Source of the DNA: CAVQAH01 sp963784195 | GTDB lineage: Bacteria; Acidobacteriota; Vicinamibacteria; Vicinamibacterales; 2-12-FULL-66-21 | Direction: 5' to 3' | DNA: 64,000 nucleotides | Assembly (NCBI GenBank): GCA_963784195.1 | Contig: CAWARA010000020.1 | Span: 310,001 to 374,000 of the forward strand | Part shown: positions 33,429 through 41,821 of the stretch, in pieces | How positions within the stretch are numbered: the first letter of the stretch is position 1 | How the letters are laid out: each line of letters starts with the position of its first letter | The notes under the pieces: model-generated | Told to the model about the DNA's origin: nothing | The model's input: the letters and a program-made list of their open reading frames with translations, nothing else | The model's database searches: none | Made by a program: the position numbers and the translations under genes

Positions 33429-33507
33429 CACGCCCGACCTGCCCGCCTTCGCTAAAGCTACGGCGGGTCCGCCGAAGCCTTGGCGTAGGCGGAAAGGTCG
33501 GGCCTAC
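33429..33507. repeat. Long form of the AGGTCGGGC palindromic element
   Basis: Starts CACGCCCGACCT and ends AGGTCGGGCCTAC, the two halves of the 27-bp element at 8689, but the 2-base loop is replaced by 54 bases that carry their own dyad (CGCCTTCGCTAAAGCTACGG ... GTAGGCGG). A diverged inverse copy lies inside the M14 peptidase gene at 52297-52372. It sits between the aldolase and the shell genes. Confidence 0.8.
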
Positions 33508-33515
33508 AAGTGTCC

Positions 33516-34352
33516 CTATTTCAAATTCCTCACGGCGTCTTCGATCAGGGCCGTCAGCTCGCGGTATGTTAGCCGAATTTCATCGTCAGGTCCTATCGTC
33601 CCGAGGCGGCCGTCAGGAATCAGACGCTGACCGGTCGGCGAAACCGGGGCCTGTACGACCTGACAGTCCGTTTGTACGGGATCGCCCGGATCGGGACAGA
33701 TCGGCGCCGGCGCCGCAATCCCATACGATCCGCGCAACCCCTGAAGCCGAAACACCTCGTCCCGGGACAACAACCGCTCGCCGCCGAGCATCCGGGCCAC
33801 CAGGCTGATGTTGGCGAAGTGCTCGATCGTCTCCATCTTGTAATACGCCGCGAACAGATCGGCCCCGAGCGTCAGCGCGCCGTGGTTGGCCAGCAGCATA
33901 CCGTCGTGCGCCTTGACGTACTTGCGCACGGCCTCGGGCAGTTCCTTCGTCGATGGCGTCGCGTACTCCGCGATCGGCACGCTGCCGAGCGTCGTCACCA
34001 CTTCTGCAAGCACCGCACGGTCCAGCGGGATTCCAGCCACCGCGAATCCCGTCGCGATGGGCGGATGCGCGTGCACGACCGCCTTCACATCCGGCCGCTG
34101 CCGATACACCTCGAGGTGCATCTGCATCTCAGAAGACGGATCGCGCTCACCCGCGAGCTTGAGGCCATCGAGATCCGTGATGCACATCATCTCGGGCGTC
34201 ATGAACCCCTTGCACACGCTTCGGGGCGTCATGATCAGCCGCTTATCGTCGAGCCGCGCGCTGATGTTGCCGTCGTTCGACGCCGTATACCCCCGCGCGT
34301 ACAGCCGCCGCCCGATCTCGACGATATCGACGCGCAGCTGCTGCTCAGTCAT
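33516..34352 (-). CDS. Class II aldolase (FucA-like), BMC cargo with C-terminal targeting helix
   Basis: 278 aa. Aldolase domain ~1-210: ASNDGNISARL, SSEMQMHLEVY, zinc ligands in VVHAHPPIATG and LANHGALTLG. Residues ~215-256 are a Pro/Gly-rich linker, and ~257-278 (IRLTYRELTALIEDAVRNLK) an amphipathic helix, the layout of a C-terminal encapsulation peptide. Class II aldolases in PVM-type BMCs split fuculose-1-P or rhamnulose-1-P into DHAP and lactaldehyde inside the shell. The exact substrate here is inferred. First gene of the BMC set. Confidence 0.88.
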   Translation of the reverse strand: MTEQQLRVDIVEIGRRLYARGYTASNDGNISARLDDKRLIMTPRSVCKGFMTPEMMCITDLDGLKLAGERDPSSEMQMHLEVYRQRPDVKAVVHAHPPIATGFAVAGIPLDRAVLAEVVTTLGSVPIAEYATPSTKELPEAVRKYVKAHDGMLLANHGALTLGADLFAAYYKMETIEHFANISLVARMLGGERLLSRDEVFRLQGLRGSYGIAAPAPICPDPGDPVQTDCQVVQAPVSPTGQRLIPDGRLGTIGPDDEIRLTYRELTALIEDAVRNLK

Positions 34353-34656
34353 ATCGAATCAAGCACGTGCGCACGTAGCACGTCCGCACGTCCGCACGTG
34401 CGATCAACCGCCTCTCCCACTGCTCCCGACACCGCTCCGAACAAAAATACGCCGTCTGCCCGTGCGCATGCGCGACGAGCGTTCGCCCTGTCGTCGAAAC
34501 GTAGACTCCGCAGATCGGGTCGCGAACCAGCTTGACCGGCCGTGAAGCCTTCGCGTCGGGAGGCATGTATCCAGCGCCTTCGAAGACGCCCTTCATCAGC
34601 CGCCAGAGTGCCCGGACCACCAGCAGCACGAGCAGAATCCGGAGCACCCAGGTCAT
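34345..34656 (-). CDS. Small membrane protein with YHS-like Cys motif
   Basis: 103 aa from ATG at 34656. One membrane helix (MTWVLRILLVLLVVRALWRL) precedes KLVRDPICGVYVSTT and TAYFCSERCREQWER, a YHS-type metal-binding motif typical of PP0621-like proteins. The last residues (ADVRTCYVRTC) come from a heptad-repeat array that runs into the 3' end. The stop overlaps the aldolase start by a few bases; the upstream TPR gene overlaps by ATGA. Confidence 0.75.
   Translation of the reverse strand: MTWVLRILLVLLVVRALWRLMKGVFEGAGYMPPDAKASRPVKLVRDPICGVYVSTTGRTLVAHAHGQTAYFCSERCREQWERRLIARADVRTCYVRTCLIRYD
34363..34402. repeat. ACGTGCG-type heptads inside a gene 3' end
   Basis: CACGTGCGCACGTAGCACGT followed by CCGCACGTCCGCACGTGCG, made of 7-9 bp units of the same family as at 47283 and 52831. 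It encodes the C-terminal tail of the YHS-like protein. Confidence 0.7.
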
Positions 34657-35265
34657 GGCTTCGCAGGTTCCTGACCGGGCGCACTTACGCCCGGATGCGC
34701 GTTGCGCACGCCTTCGAGGGCCTGCTTGGCTGCCCGGCCCTCCGGGAGAATCTGGAGCGAGCTCGATGACCTTCTGCCAGGCTTTCGCCGCGCCCTCCAG
34801 ATCCTGCTTTCCGAAGGCGCGGACGACTCCGATGTTCAGGTAGGTCTTCGAGTGGCTCGGATCCGAAGCCAGCGAACGCTGAAACTGTTCGAGCGCGCGA
34901 TCCGGCTGGTTCATGTAGTAGTAGGCGATTCCGAGATCGGTGCTCGCATCGGCGTCGCGAGGATTGATCTTCAGCGCCTCTTCATACCATTTCGCCGCGT
35001 CCTGGAACCGTTCGGAATCGAAGTACAGATTGGCGAGCTGAACGCGAATGCTTGCATCGGCGGGGTTCTGTTCAGCGCTCGCGCGCAGATCTGACGCGCG
35101 CTTCTCGTCGAGGGCCGGCGCTGGAGCCTGCGTCTGTTGAGCTACGCCGGACGAGGCCGGGACGGCCTGCGGACGAAGCGTGCTCTGCTGGCTGCCGATG
35201 ATCCATCCGACGAGCAGGCCGAAAAACATCCCGGCGATGCCCAGAACGACTGATTCCTTTGGCAA
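34653..35265 (-). CDS. TPR-repeat membrane protein (one frameshift near 3' end)
   Basis: One N-terminal membrane helix (SVVLGIAGMFFGLLVGWIIG) is followed by a Gln/Pro linker. Three TPR units lie at ~65-165 (e.g. AAKWYEEALKINPRDADAST, YLNIGVVRAFGKQDLEGAAK). The open frame runs into the YHS-like gene, but one extra G near 34736-34747 explains this: in the other frame the protein ends EGRAAKQALEGVRNAHPGVS followed by ...EPAKP at a TGA overlapping the YHS-like ATG. Role unknown, likely a scaffold. Confidence 0.75.
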
Positions 35266-35275
35266 GAGACCTCGA

Positions 35276-35995
35276 TCATAACAAGGTCCTTCTGAACCAG
35301 TCCACCAGCGAGGCCGCGAGTTCCGGGTTGCGTCCGAGCATGGTCGTACCGTGCCCGGCCTGACTCAACATGAGCGTTTCGCGCTTGCCGCCGCCGGCTT
35401 TCTGCAGCTCGCGGGCTGTTCTGGCGGCGTACGAATCCTCGTCGCTGGCGACCAGCAGAACCGGACGCCCGCCGTACTTCTTCATCGGCGCTTCGATGCG
35501 CAGCCCGCGATAGTCCAGCGACGGCGAGAGCAGCGCGAGGCTCACGACGGCGGCATCGTCGGCCGCCGCCATGACCGCCAGGTTCGCGCCGAGCGACGCG
35601 CCGGCGATGCCGATGCGGCCCTGCACGACGTCGGTGCGGGTGACGAGAAACCGACGCGCTGCCTTCACGTCCTGCACCATCGCTGCGAGGTCCTTGCCTG
35701 CCGCGCCAACCGATTCGCCGTGGCCGCGGAGATCGAAGGTCAGCGCGCCGATGCCGGCGGCGGCGAGTTGTGAGGCGGCGCCTTCCCAGTCCCGCCGCGA
35801 TCGCTGAAACATGTGAACCATGATGACCGCGGGCGCCGGCCGGTTCGATGGTTCGTACCACGTTCCACTCAGCATCACGCCATCGTCGGTTCTGATGGTG
35901 ACGCGTTGCGACGCGGACACGCCTGGCGACGGCAGGAGCGCCACGAGCAGAACGATCAGACTGACGACGACACCGGCGGTTCGTGAATGGCTCAT
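35276..35995 (-). CDS. Exported alpha/beta hydrolase
   Basis: 239 aa with a signal peptide (VVVSLIVLLVALLPSPGVSA). The nucleophile elbow is GIAGASLGANLAV, the oxyanion region VIMVHMFQRSRRDWEG, Asp in LLVASDEDSYAART and His in LSQAGHGTTML complete a hydrolase triad. FDLRGHGESVG is typical of dienelactone hydrolase/serine aminopeptidase-like enzymes. Substrate unknown. The start overlaps the pdxJ stop (ATGA). Confidence 0.83.
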   Translation of the reverse strand: MSHSRTAGVVVSLIVLLVALLPSPGVSASQRVTIRTDDGVMLSGTWYEPSNRPAPAVIMVHMFQRSRRDWEGAASQLAAAGIGALTFDLRGHGESVGAAGKDLAAMVQDVKAARRFLVTRTDVVQGRIGIAGASLGANLAVMAAADDAAVVSLALLSPSLDYRGLRIEAPMKKYGGRPVLLVASDEDSYAARTARELQKAGGGKRETLMLSQAGHGTTMLGRNPELAASLVDWFRRTLL

Positions 35996-36747
35996 GAGGC
36001 GAGTGCCGCCAGGTATTCGCGAACCGAACGTTCAAGGCCGACGAAGAGTGCATGACTCACGAGCGCGTGGCCGATCGATACTTCGTCGAGATGTGGCAGC
36101 GTCCGGAAGAGCGTGAGGTTGTTGAGATCGAGATCGTGGCCGGCGTTGACGCCGAGACCGAGGTCGTGCGCCAGCGATGACGCGTCCGCGTACCGCTGAA
36201 AGCTCCGTCGTCCGGATTCCAGGCTATCCGCAAACGCGCGCGCGAACGGCTCTGTGTACAACTCGACGCGGTCGGCGCCGAGCGACGCGGCCCAACGAAT
36301 CGGCTCGGGTTCCGGATCGACGAACATGCTCACCCGGCTGCCGTGCTTCTGGATCCCGCGGACGATGTCACGCATGTTGTCGACGGGGGTATCGGGCGGC
36401 CAGCCGGCCTGGCTGGTCACCTCTCCCGGCTTGACCGGCACGAGCGTGCACTGCGTCGGCCGGACCTCACGGACGATCGCCAGCAGATCCGGGCGCGGAT
36501 CGCCCTCGATGTTGAATTCGGTACCCTTGCCGAGCGCCGCGAGCTCGCGCGAGATCGCTCTGACGTCGGCCATGGTGATGTGCCGAGCATCCGCGCGCGG
36601 GTGCACGGTGATCCCCGGAACACCGGCAGCCACACACACGCGCACGGCGTCGATCACACTCGGTTCCGTGCCACCTCGGGAGTTGCGCAGCGTCGCGACC
36701 TTGTTGACGTTGACGCTCAGCTTGGCCTGCGCGGAACCAACGGTCAT
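35992..36747 (-). CDS. pdxJ: Pyridoxine 5'-phosphate synthase PdxJ
   Basis: 251 aa. Forms the pyridoxine ring from deoxyxylulose phosphate and aminoacetone phosphate. Visible signatures: KLSVNVNKVATLRNSRGG, GITVHPRADARHI, TEFNIEGDP, QCTLVPVKPGEVTSQAGW, GVNAGHDLDLNNL and EVSIGHALVSHAL. Overlaps glmM by 4 bases, so part of the cdaA-cdaR-glmM-pdxJ-hydrolase string. Confidence 0.96.
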   Translation of the reverse strand: MTVGSAQAKLSVNVNKVATLRNSRGGTEPSVIDAVRVCVAAGVPGITVHPRADARHITMADVRAISRELAALGKGTEFNIEGDPRPDLLAIVREVRPTQCTLVPVKPGEVTSQAGWPPDTPVDNMRDIVRGIQKHGSRVSMFVDPEPEPIRWAASLGADRVELYTEPFARAFADSLESGRRSFQRYADASSLAHDLGLGVNAGHDLDLNNLTLFRTLPHLDEVSIGHALVSHALFVGLERSVREYLAALAS

Positions 36748-38084
36748 CCGAGATGCTCCCTGACGGCGCCGGCGATCTCTGCTGCCCAGTGCTGGATTTC
36801 CTGCTGGTCCCGTCCCTCGAGCATGACCCGCACGAGCGGCTCGGTCCCGGAATACCTCACCAGCAGACGGCCGTGGCCGCTCAGCCGGCGCTCGACGCGA
36901 TCCATCACATCGGCGACTGCCGGAATGCCTCGCAGTTCTTTGCGCTCGCGCACGCGCACGTTGACGAGGACCTGGGGGTAGGTGACCAGCTCGGACGCCA
37001 GATCCGACAGCTCGCGTCCGGTTTCGGCCATTACGCGCATCACATTCAGCGCGGTCGCGATGCCATCACCCGTGTAGAGATGATCGGAAAAGATGATGTG
37101 GCCCGACTGCTCGCCTCCGAGCGAGAGCCCGCGCTTCAACATTTCCTCCATCACGTACTTGTCGCCGACCGGACAGCGGACCAGATCGATCTGGCTCTCG
37201 CGCAGGGCGACCTCGAGACCGATGTTGCTCATGACCGTCGCCACGATCGCGCCGCCGAGGAGGCCGCCGGTGGCCTTCAGATGGCGCGCGCACATAAACA
37301 GCACCGCATCGCCGTCCACGACACGGCCGTCACCGTCGACGAAGATTGCGCGGTCGCCATCACCATCGAACGCAATGCCCAGACTGCGCCCTTCCTCGCG
37401 AACCACCCGGGCGAGGGCCTCTGGATGTGTCGAACCACAATCGAGATTGATGTTCCGGCCATCCGGCGACGCGCCGAGCGCTCGAACGTCGAACCCGAGC
37501 TCGGCGAACAACCGTGGCGCCACGCTCGTCGTCGCGCCGTTGGCCATGTCTACACCCACGCGCAGCCTGCCAAGACGGCCTGCCTCCGGAAGCGCGCGGC
37601 GCAGGTGAGCGATGTAGGGATCGATGATGTCCAAACGGTCGATGCGCGCTTCCGCCGAATCGGGCACGGCCCAATCGTCGCGGTGAACGATTGCTTCGAC
37701 GTCGCGTTCGAGCTCCTCGGTGAACTTCTCGCCTTTGCCGGAAAAGACTTTGATGCCGTTGTCCTGAAACGGATTGTGCGAGGCCGAGATGACGATCCCG
37801 GCGTCGAACGGCATCACGCGAGTCACGTAGGCAATGGCCGGAGTCGGAACGATGCCCGCCGACGTGACCGACGCACCGGCAGAACCGGCTCCGCGAGCAA
37901 GCTCACGCTCGATCCATTCGCCAGACTCGCGCGTATCCCGGCCGACCAGGAAGCGAAGCGGACGATCGTCGTGCCGCATGGCCTTGACGAGGGCAGCGCC
38001 AAGCCGCGCGACGGTCTGAGGATCGAGTGGCGCTTTGCCGGCCTTGCCGCGAACGCCGTCGGTCCCGAAAAGTCTCTTGGGCAT
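36744..38084 (-). CDS. glmM: Phosphoglucosamine mutase GlmM
   Basis: 446 aa. Interconverts glucosamine-6-P and glucosamine-1-P for UDP-GlcNAc and peptidoglycan. Phosphoserine loop VISASHNPFQDNGIK, metal loop AFDGDGDRAIFVD, sugar loop GGEQSGHIIFSD and phosphate loop RYSGTEPLVRVM are all present. N-terminus LFGTDGVRGKAG is standard. Located downstream of cdaA-cdaR, the classic arrangement in which CdaA activity and GlmM are linked. Confidence 0.97.
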   Translation of the reverse strand: MPKRLFGTDGVRGKAGKAPLDPQTVARLGAALVKAMRHDDRPLRFLVGRDTRESGEWIERELARGAGSAGASVTSAGIVPTPAIAYVTRVMPFDAGIVISASHNPFQDNGIKVFSGKGEKFTEELERDVEAIVHRDDWAVPDSAEARIDRLDIIDPYIAHLRRALPEAGRLGRLRVGVDMANGATTSVAPRLFAELGFDVRALGASPDGRNINLDCGSTHPEALARVVREEGRSLGIAFDGDGDRAIFVDGDGRVVDGDAVLFMCARHLKATGGLLGGAIVATVMSNIGLEVALRESQIDLVRCPVGDKYVMEEMLKRGLSLGGEQSGHIIFSDHLYTGDGIATALNVMRVMAETGRELSDLASELVTYPQVLVNVRVRERKELRGIPAVADVMDRVERRLSGHGRLLVRYSGTEPLVRVMLEGRDQQEIQHWAAEIAGAVREHLG

Positions 38085-38110
38085 CAGATTCGTGACTGGC
38101 TGGAGCGTCC

Positions 38111-38211
38111 TCGTGGTCCGTGGTTCGTAGCTCGTGGTCAGTAGCTCGTAGAGCTTCGTAGTCGCTCAGTTGCTTTACGAGCCGCGAGCGACGAGCCACG
38201 AGCGACGGACA
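38111..38211. repeat. Inverted heptad array between cdaR and glmM
   Basis: The left arm is TCGTGGT CCGTGGT TCGTAGC TCGTGGT CAGTAGC TCGTAGA (38111-38152), exact 7-bp register. The right arm is ACGAGCC GCGAGCG ACGAGCC ACGAGCG ACGGACA (38177-38211). The arms are reverse-complement types. The array sits in the 136-base spacer between cdaR stop and glmM start on the minus strand. Confidence 0.85.
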
Positions 38212-38220
38212 ATTGGTTTC

Positions 38221-39132
38221 TTATTTAATCGTGACAGTAACAACGGTCGGCGTCACCGTCACGATGCCGAAGTCTTCGGACGGGTCTACCTGGACCCGAA
38301 GATTGTACCGGCCGGGTCCAAGGCCGGCAAGGTCCACAAAGGTTTCAATCGAATCAGGACGGGCGTTGGCCAACGCATCGCGTTGCCCGCGAATGTCGAC
38401 ACGTGCCAGCGTAGGCGTGAGGGTCGCGCGAAGCCCACTGCCGAGGTTGCGCCAGCGAATGGGCACGCCCAACACTTCCCGTTCGACGGGTGCCGGCCAG
38501 ACTTCTACAATCACGGTGGCGCTTTGTGGTTGAACGAGACGCACGGCTGATTCCGCGACGCCAATTGTGACGACGTCGCGAACGCGGTCGCGGCTGCCGT
38601 TGATCTCCACAGGTTCAGTCGTCGCCTCCGAGACTGTACGAACCCGGCTTTCGGGACCCATCACATCGACGGTGGCCGGTTCCGCCGTGAGGCGACCCAC
38701 GACGTAGCCGGGTGCCGGGTCCCCGTCCAGCGCTGGCACGACGGGCACCGTGCGTATCGCCGATTTCTCGATCTCGAGCGACAGTGTCGACGGCGCAACC
38801 TGGACGACATCCACTCCGTAAGGCGCCTTCACCTCGTCGGCCCTCAGATGAAAGAGGCGCGAGCCGGTGCGCGCGGTCGTCATGTCGAGCACCGCGATCA
38901 CCTCGCCAGGCTCCAGGCGGCTCAGGATCGCCGACGATCCGCGCAGCCGCACATCGACGGCCGCCGGCACGTCTCCGACGATCTCGAGGCCGGGCGGCAT
39001 GTTGATGTTCTCGAGCGGCACGCGCAGCGTACGTTCGACGACGTGCTGCCCGGCCACGGTCAGCCACAGCAGCGTCGCAAGAGCGATCGCCAGCACCTTC
39101 AGCCCGAGGTGGCGGAACGGATGGTAGGCCAT
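38221..39132 (-). CDS. cdaR: YbbR-domain regulator of diadenylate cyclase CdaR
   Basis: 303 aa. One N-terminal membrane helix (LKVLAIALATLLWLTVA) is followed by about three YbbR repeats in the extracytoplasmic part, e.g. NMPPGLEIVGDVPAAVDVRL and VQVAPSTLSLEIEKSAIRTV. CdaR binds CdaA and modulates c-di-AMP synthesis. It starts at the cdaA stop (TGATG overlap). Confidence 0.9.
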   Translation of the reverse strand: MAYHPFRHLGLKVLAIALATLLWLTVAGQHVVERTLRVPLENINMPPGLEIVGDVPAAVDVRLRGSSAILSRLEPGEVIAVLDMTTARTGSRLFHLRADEVKAPYGVDVVQVAPSTLSLEIEKSAIRTVPVVPALDGDPAPGYVVGRLTAEPATVDVMGPESRVRTVSEATTEPVEINGSRDRVRDVVTIGVAESAVRLVQPQSATVIVEVWPAPVEREVLGVPIRWRNLGSGLRATLTPTLARVDIRGQRDALANARPDSIETFVDLAGLGPGRYNLRVQVDPSEDFGIVTVTPTVVTVTIK

Positions 39133-39953
39133 CAGATGGTGTGGCTCGTCGTGGCGCGTTGCCAGATGGCCGGGCGCCGCTGCAGAACGAGCGCGCGCAG
39201 CCGATCGCGCAACATGTCCGCGGAGAGATCCCGTTCGATCCGGCCCTCGATGGCCAGCGCGATCTGTCCTCGCTCTTCGGAGACGACGACGGCCACGGCA
39301 TCGTTCTCTTCGGTGAGACCGATCGCGGCGCGATGCCGCGTGCCCAGGTCACGGCTGATCTTTGGATTGACCGTCAACGGCAGAAAGCAGGCGGCGGCGG
39401 CGACGCGATCCTCCTGGATGATCACCGCGCCATCGTGCAGCGGCGACTTCGGCTGAAAGATCGTCACCAGCAGGTCGTAGGTCATGGCCGCATCGAGAGG
39501 AATCCCGCTTTCGATGTAGTTGCGCAGCCCGATTTCCCGTTCGATCGCGATGATCGCCCCGATTTTCTGCGCCGAGAGCATCGTCGCGGCAACGACGATT
39601 TCCTCGATGGTCTCGTCGGCGGACTCTTGACGGGTGAAGTAGCGGAAGAATGGCGCCTGGCCGAAATGGGCGAGGGCCCGGCGAATGTCGGACTGGAAGA
39701 TCACGATGGCCGCAAACGCGACGTACACGAGCATGTTCCGGATCATCCAGTTCAGCGTCTGCAGCGGCGCCAGGTGAGACACGTAGAACAGTCCCACGAT
39801 CAGGAGAGACCCGACGGCCATCTGCACCGCCCGTGTTCCTCTGATGAGTTTGAGGAACTCATAGATGAGGATCGAGACGATGGCGATATCGAGCAGGTCC
39901 CACCAGCCGACGGGCGGGCGAAAGCGCAGAATGCTGCTGAAATACTCGGACAC
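39132..39953 (-). CDS. cdaA: Diadenylate cyclase CdaA
   Basis: 273 aa. Three N-terminal membrane helices (~20-95) precede a DAC domain with SPLHDGAVIIQ (DGA) and LGTRHRAAIG (RHR), the catalytic motifs that make c-di-AMP from two ATP. YIESGIPLDAAMTYDLLVTI is family-typical. First gene of the c-di-AMP/cell-wall precursor group with cdaR and glmM. Confidence 0.96.
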   Translation of the reverse strand: MSEYFSSILRFRPPVGWWDLLDIAIVSILIYEFLKLIRGTRAVQMAVGSLLIVGLFYVSHLAPLQTLNWMIRNMLVYVAFAAIVIFQSDIRRALAHFGQAPFFRYFTRQESADETIEEIVVAATMLSAQKIGAIIAIEREIGLRNYIESGIPLDAAMTYDLLVTIFQPKSPLHDGAVIIQEDRVAAAACFLPLTVNPKISRDLGTRHRAAIGLTEENDAVAVVVSEERGQIALAIEGRIERDLSADMLRDRLRALVLQRRPAIWQRATTSHTI

Positions 39954-39959
39954 TGAGCG

Positions 39960-41486
39960 TTAGCTTAACAAATGGCAAGACGGGGACGGAGAAATTGGAG
40001 TCATGTTTGCTGGTCCATTCCTGGCGCGGCCCATTCCCGCGCGCTGGCGCGCTTCGCGCTGCGTCACACCGATCGGCGGGTATCGCTTGTGCCAGTCGGT
40101 GGCCTGCTGGTACGCATGACCGACACGAAAGAGCATCGGTTCATCGAACAACCGGCCGTACAACTGCAACGCAATCGGCAGAGCCGGCGCCGCCGAGGAG
40201 AAGCCGCATGGCAATACGAGGGCGGGAACACCGGTCATGTTGGCGATGTACGAGTTGCTCGCCCGGCTCGCTGCGGGTTCGTCAGTCGACGGCACGTCGG
40301 TTCGCGCCCTCTCGGGCGTTTCCAGGCGTGACGGCAACCCGGGATACGCGGGAACCGCGATGACGTCGCATGATGCGAATGCGTGCGTCATCTCATTCTG
40401 CAGGATCGTGCGCAGCCGCTGCGCCTTGATGTAATCGATCGCCGGGTAGAAGCGCGCGGTCAGAAGCCGTTCGCGCACGAGGGGATCGAACAGCTCCGGC
40501 GAGTCGTGCAAGCGCTTCTCATGAAAGGCCGCCGCTTCGGCCATGGCGATCAGCCCGCCTGCCGGCGGCGCTAGATCGGCATGGGGAATGTCGACCGTCA
40601 CCACGCGTGCGCCGAGATTCTCCAACAGGCGCAACGCACCCTGAAATGCAGCCTCCACATCCGGGTGCGCCCCTTCCGTGAAGTGACGTCTGGGTAGTCC
40701 AATCCGCAGGCCGGTCAGTCCCTGACCGAGCGCCGCAGCGTAGTCAGGCACCGGTTCTGGCGCGCTGCCCGGATCCTTCGGATCCCGTCCCGAAATCGTC
40801 TGAAGCATCAGCGCCGCGTCGTCCACAGTCGCCGTCATGGGCCCTGCGTGATCGAGCGACCAGCTGAGCGTCGTGACCCCATACAGACTGACCCGGCCAT
40901 ACGTCGGCTTCAGACCGACAATCCCGCACACGGCCGCCGGACCGCGAATCGACCCGCCAGTGTCGGTGCCAATTGTGAGCGGCGCCATGCGCGCGGCGAC
41001 AGCGGCCCCGGAACCGGACGACGAACCGGCCGGCGAATACCCGACGGCCCAGGGATTGTGCACCGTCCCGAACCCTGAGAGGACACCGCTGCCCGTCGCG
41101 AACTCACGCAGATTCAGCTTGCCTATCAGAACCGCGCCGGCATCGTTGAGCCGCTCTGTGATCGTGGACTCGTGGTCCGGAATCCACCCCGCCGTCACCT
41201 TGGATCCGTTCGTCGTGCGAATGCCGCGCGTCGCCAGGACGTCCTTCGCGGCATACGGGATGCCGTGCAGCGGTCCCCGATAACGGCCGCCGCGTATCTC
41301 GGCGTCGACCTCCCTCGCGCGCGTTCTCGCATGCTCTGCGGTGATCGTGATGAATGCGTTCAGCGTCCCGTTGAGCGCCTCGGCCCGGGTGACGAAGGCC
41401 TCAACGACCTCCATCGCGGACACCTCGCGGCTACGAATCAACGCGCCCAGCTCACGCGCATTCTTGCGCACCAACTCGTCGGCCAT
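39960..41486 (-). CDS. Amidase (amidase-signature family)
   Basis: 508 aa. The Ser-cisSer-Lys triad is visible: Lys in GIPYAAKDVLATRG, and the Gly/Ser-rich GYSPAGSSSGSGAAVAARM with TIGTDTGGSIRGPAAV. It resembles GatA-like amidases, but no gatB or gatC is nearby, so a free amidase is more likely. The C-terminal ~15 residues (NMTPISPSPSCHLLS) look like translated intergenic repeat DNA. The start overlaps the preceding small gene (TAATG). Confidence 0.85.
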   Translation of the reverse strand: MADELVRKNARELGALIRSREVSAMEVVEAFVTRAEALNGTLNAFITITAEHARTRAREVDAEIRGGRYRGPLHGIPYAAKDVLATRGIRTTNGSKVTAGWIPDHESTITERLNDAGAVLIGKLNLREFATGSGVLSGFGTVHNPWAVGYSPAGSSSGSGAAVAARMAPLTIGTDTGGSIRGPAAVCGIVGLKPTYGRVSLYGVTTLSWSLDHAGPMTATVDDAALMLQTISGRDPKDPGSAPEPVPDYAAALGQGLTGLRIGLPRRHFTEGAHPDVEAAFQGALRLLENLGARVVTVDIPHADLAPPAGGLIAMAEAAAFHEKRLHDSPELFDPLVRERLLTARFYPAIDYIKAQRLRTILQNEMTHAFASCDVIAVPAYPGLPSRLETPERARTDVPSTDEPAASRASNSYIANMTGVPALVLPCGFSSAAPALPIALQLYGRLFDEPMLFRVGHAYQQATDWHKRYPPIGVTQREARQRAGMGRARNGPANMTPISPSPSCHLLS

Positions 41487-41752
41487 TATTGGCTCCGCGG
41501 CACGAAGATGACCGCCGGCGCCACCGCGTCGTCGATCTCCAGGTCTCGAACCCGTTGGAACCTGTCGAGACTCAACTGAAGCGCCCGCCTGATGACCTCG
41601 ATGTCGTCGGCGGGCAGCGCTCGGCCCTGAATGGCGAGTGCGCCTTTGAGGTCGTCCGTTCCGATCGCACGCTTCGACTGTTGGGCGAACGCCGAGCGGC
41701 TCAGCCCAAGGGCGGCGAGCAACTGCACGACCTGCCGTCTGGTTGGTTCCAT
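41486..41752 (-). CDS. Small protein with Tat-like leader, coupled to amidase
   Basis: 88 aa. Begins MEPTRRQVVQLLAALGLSRS and has AFA followed by QQ, resembling a twin-arginine-type leader that ends near AFAQ. The rest is helical, with no recognised motif (LPADDIEVIRRALQLSLDRF). The TAATG overlap with the amidase start suggests a joint function, perhaps a partner or exported companion. Unnamed family. Confidence 0.65.
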   Translation of the reverse strand: MEPTRRQVVQLLAALGLSRSAFAQQSKRAIGTDDLKGALAIQGRALPADDIEVIRRALQLSLDRFQRVRDLEIDDAVAPAVIFVPRSQ

Positions 41753-41821
41753 TTCTTGTCCTTTTGTCCGGTATGGAGACAGAGACCCGTCCAGCTTACG
41801 CTATAGGGGCGAGGTCGGGCC

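Noticed and set aside
39960..41486. GatA subunit of the tRNA amidotransferase
   Set aside because: Only the amidase-signature fold is shown; no gatB or gatC nearby and the neighbour is a small leader-bearing protein.
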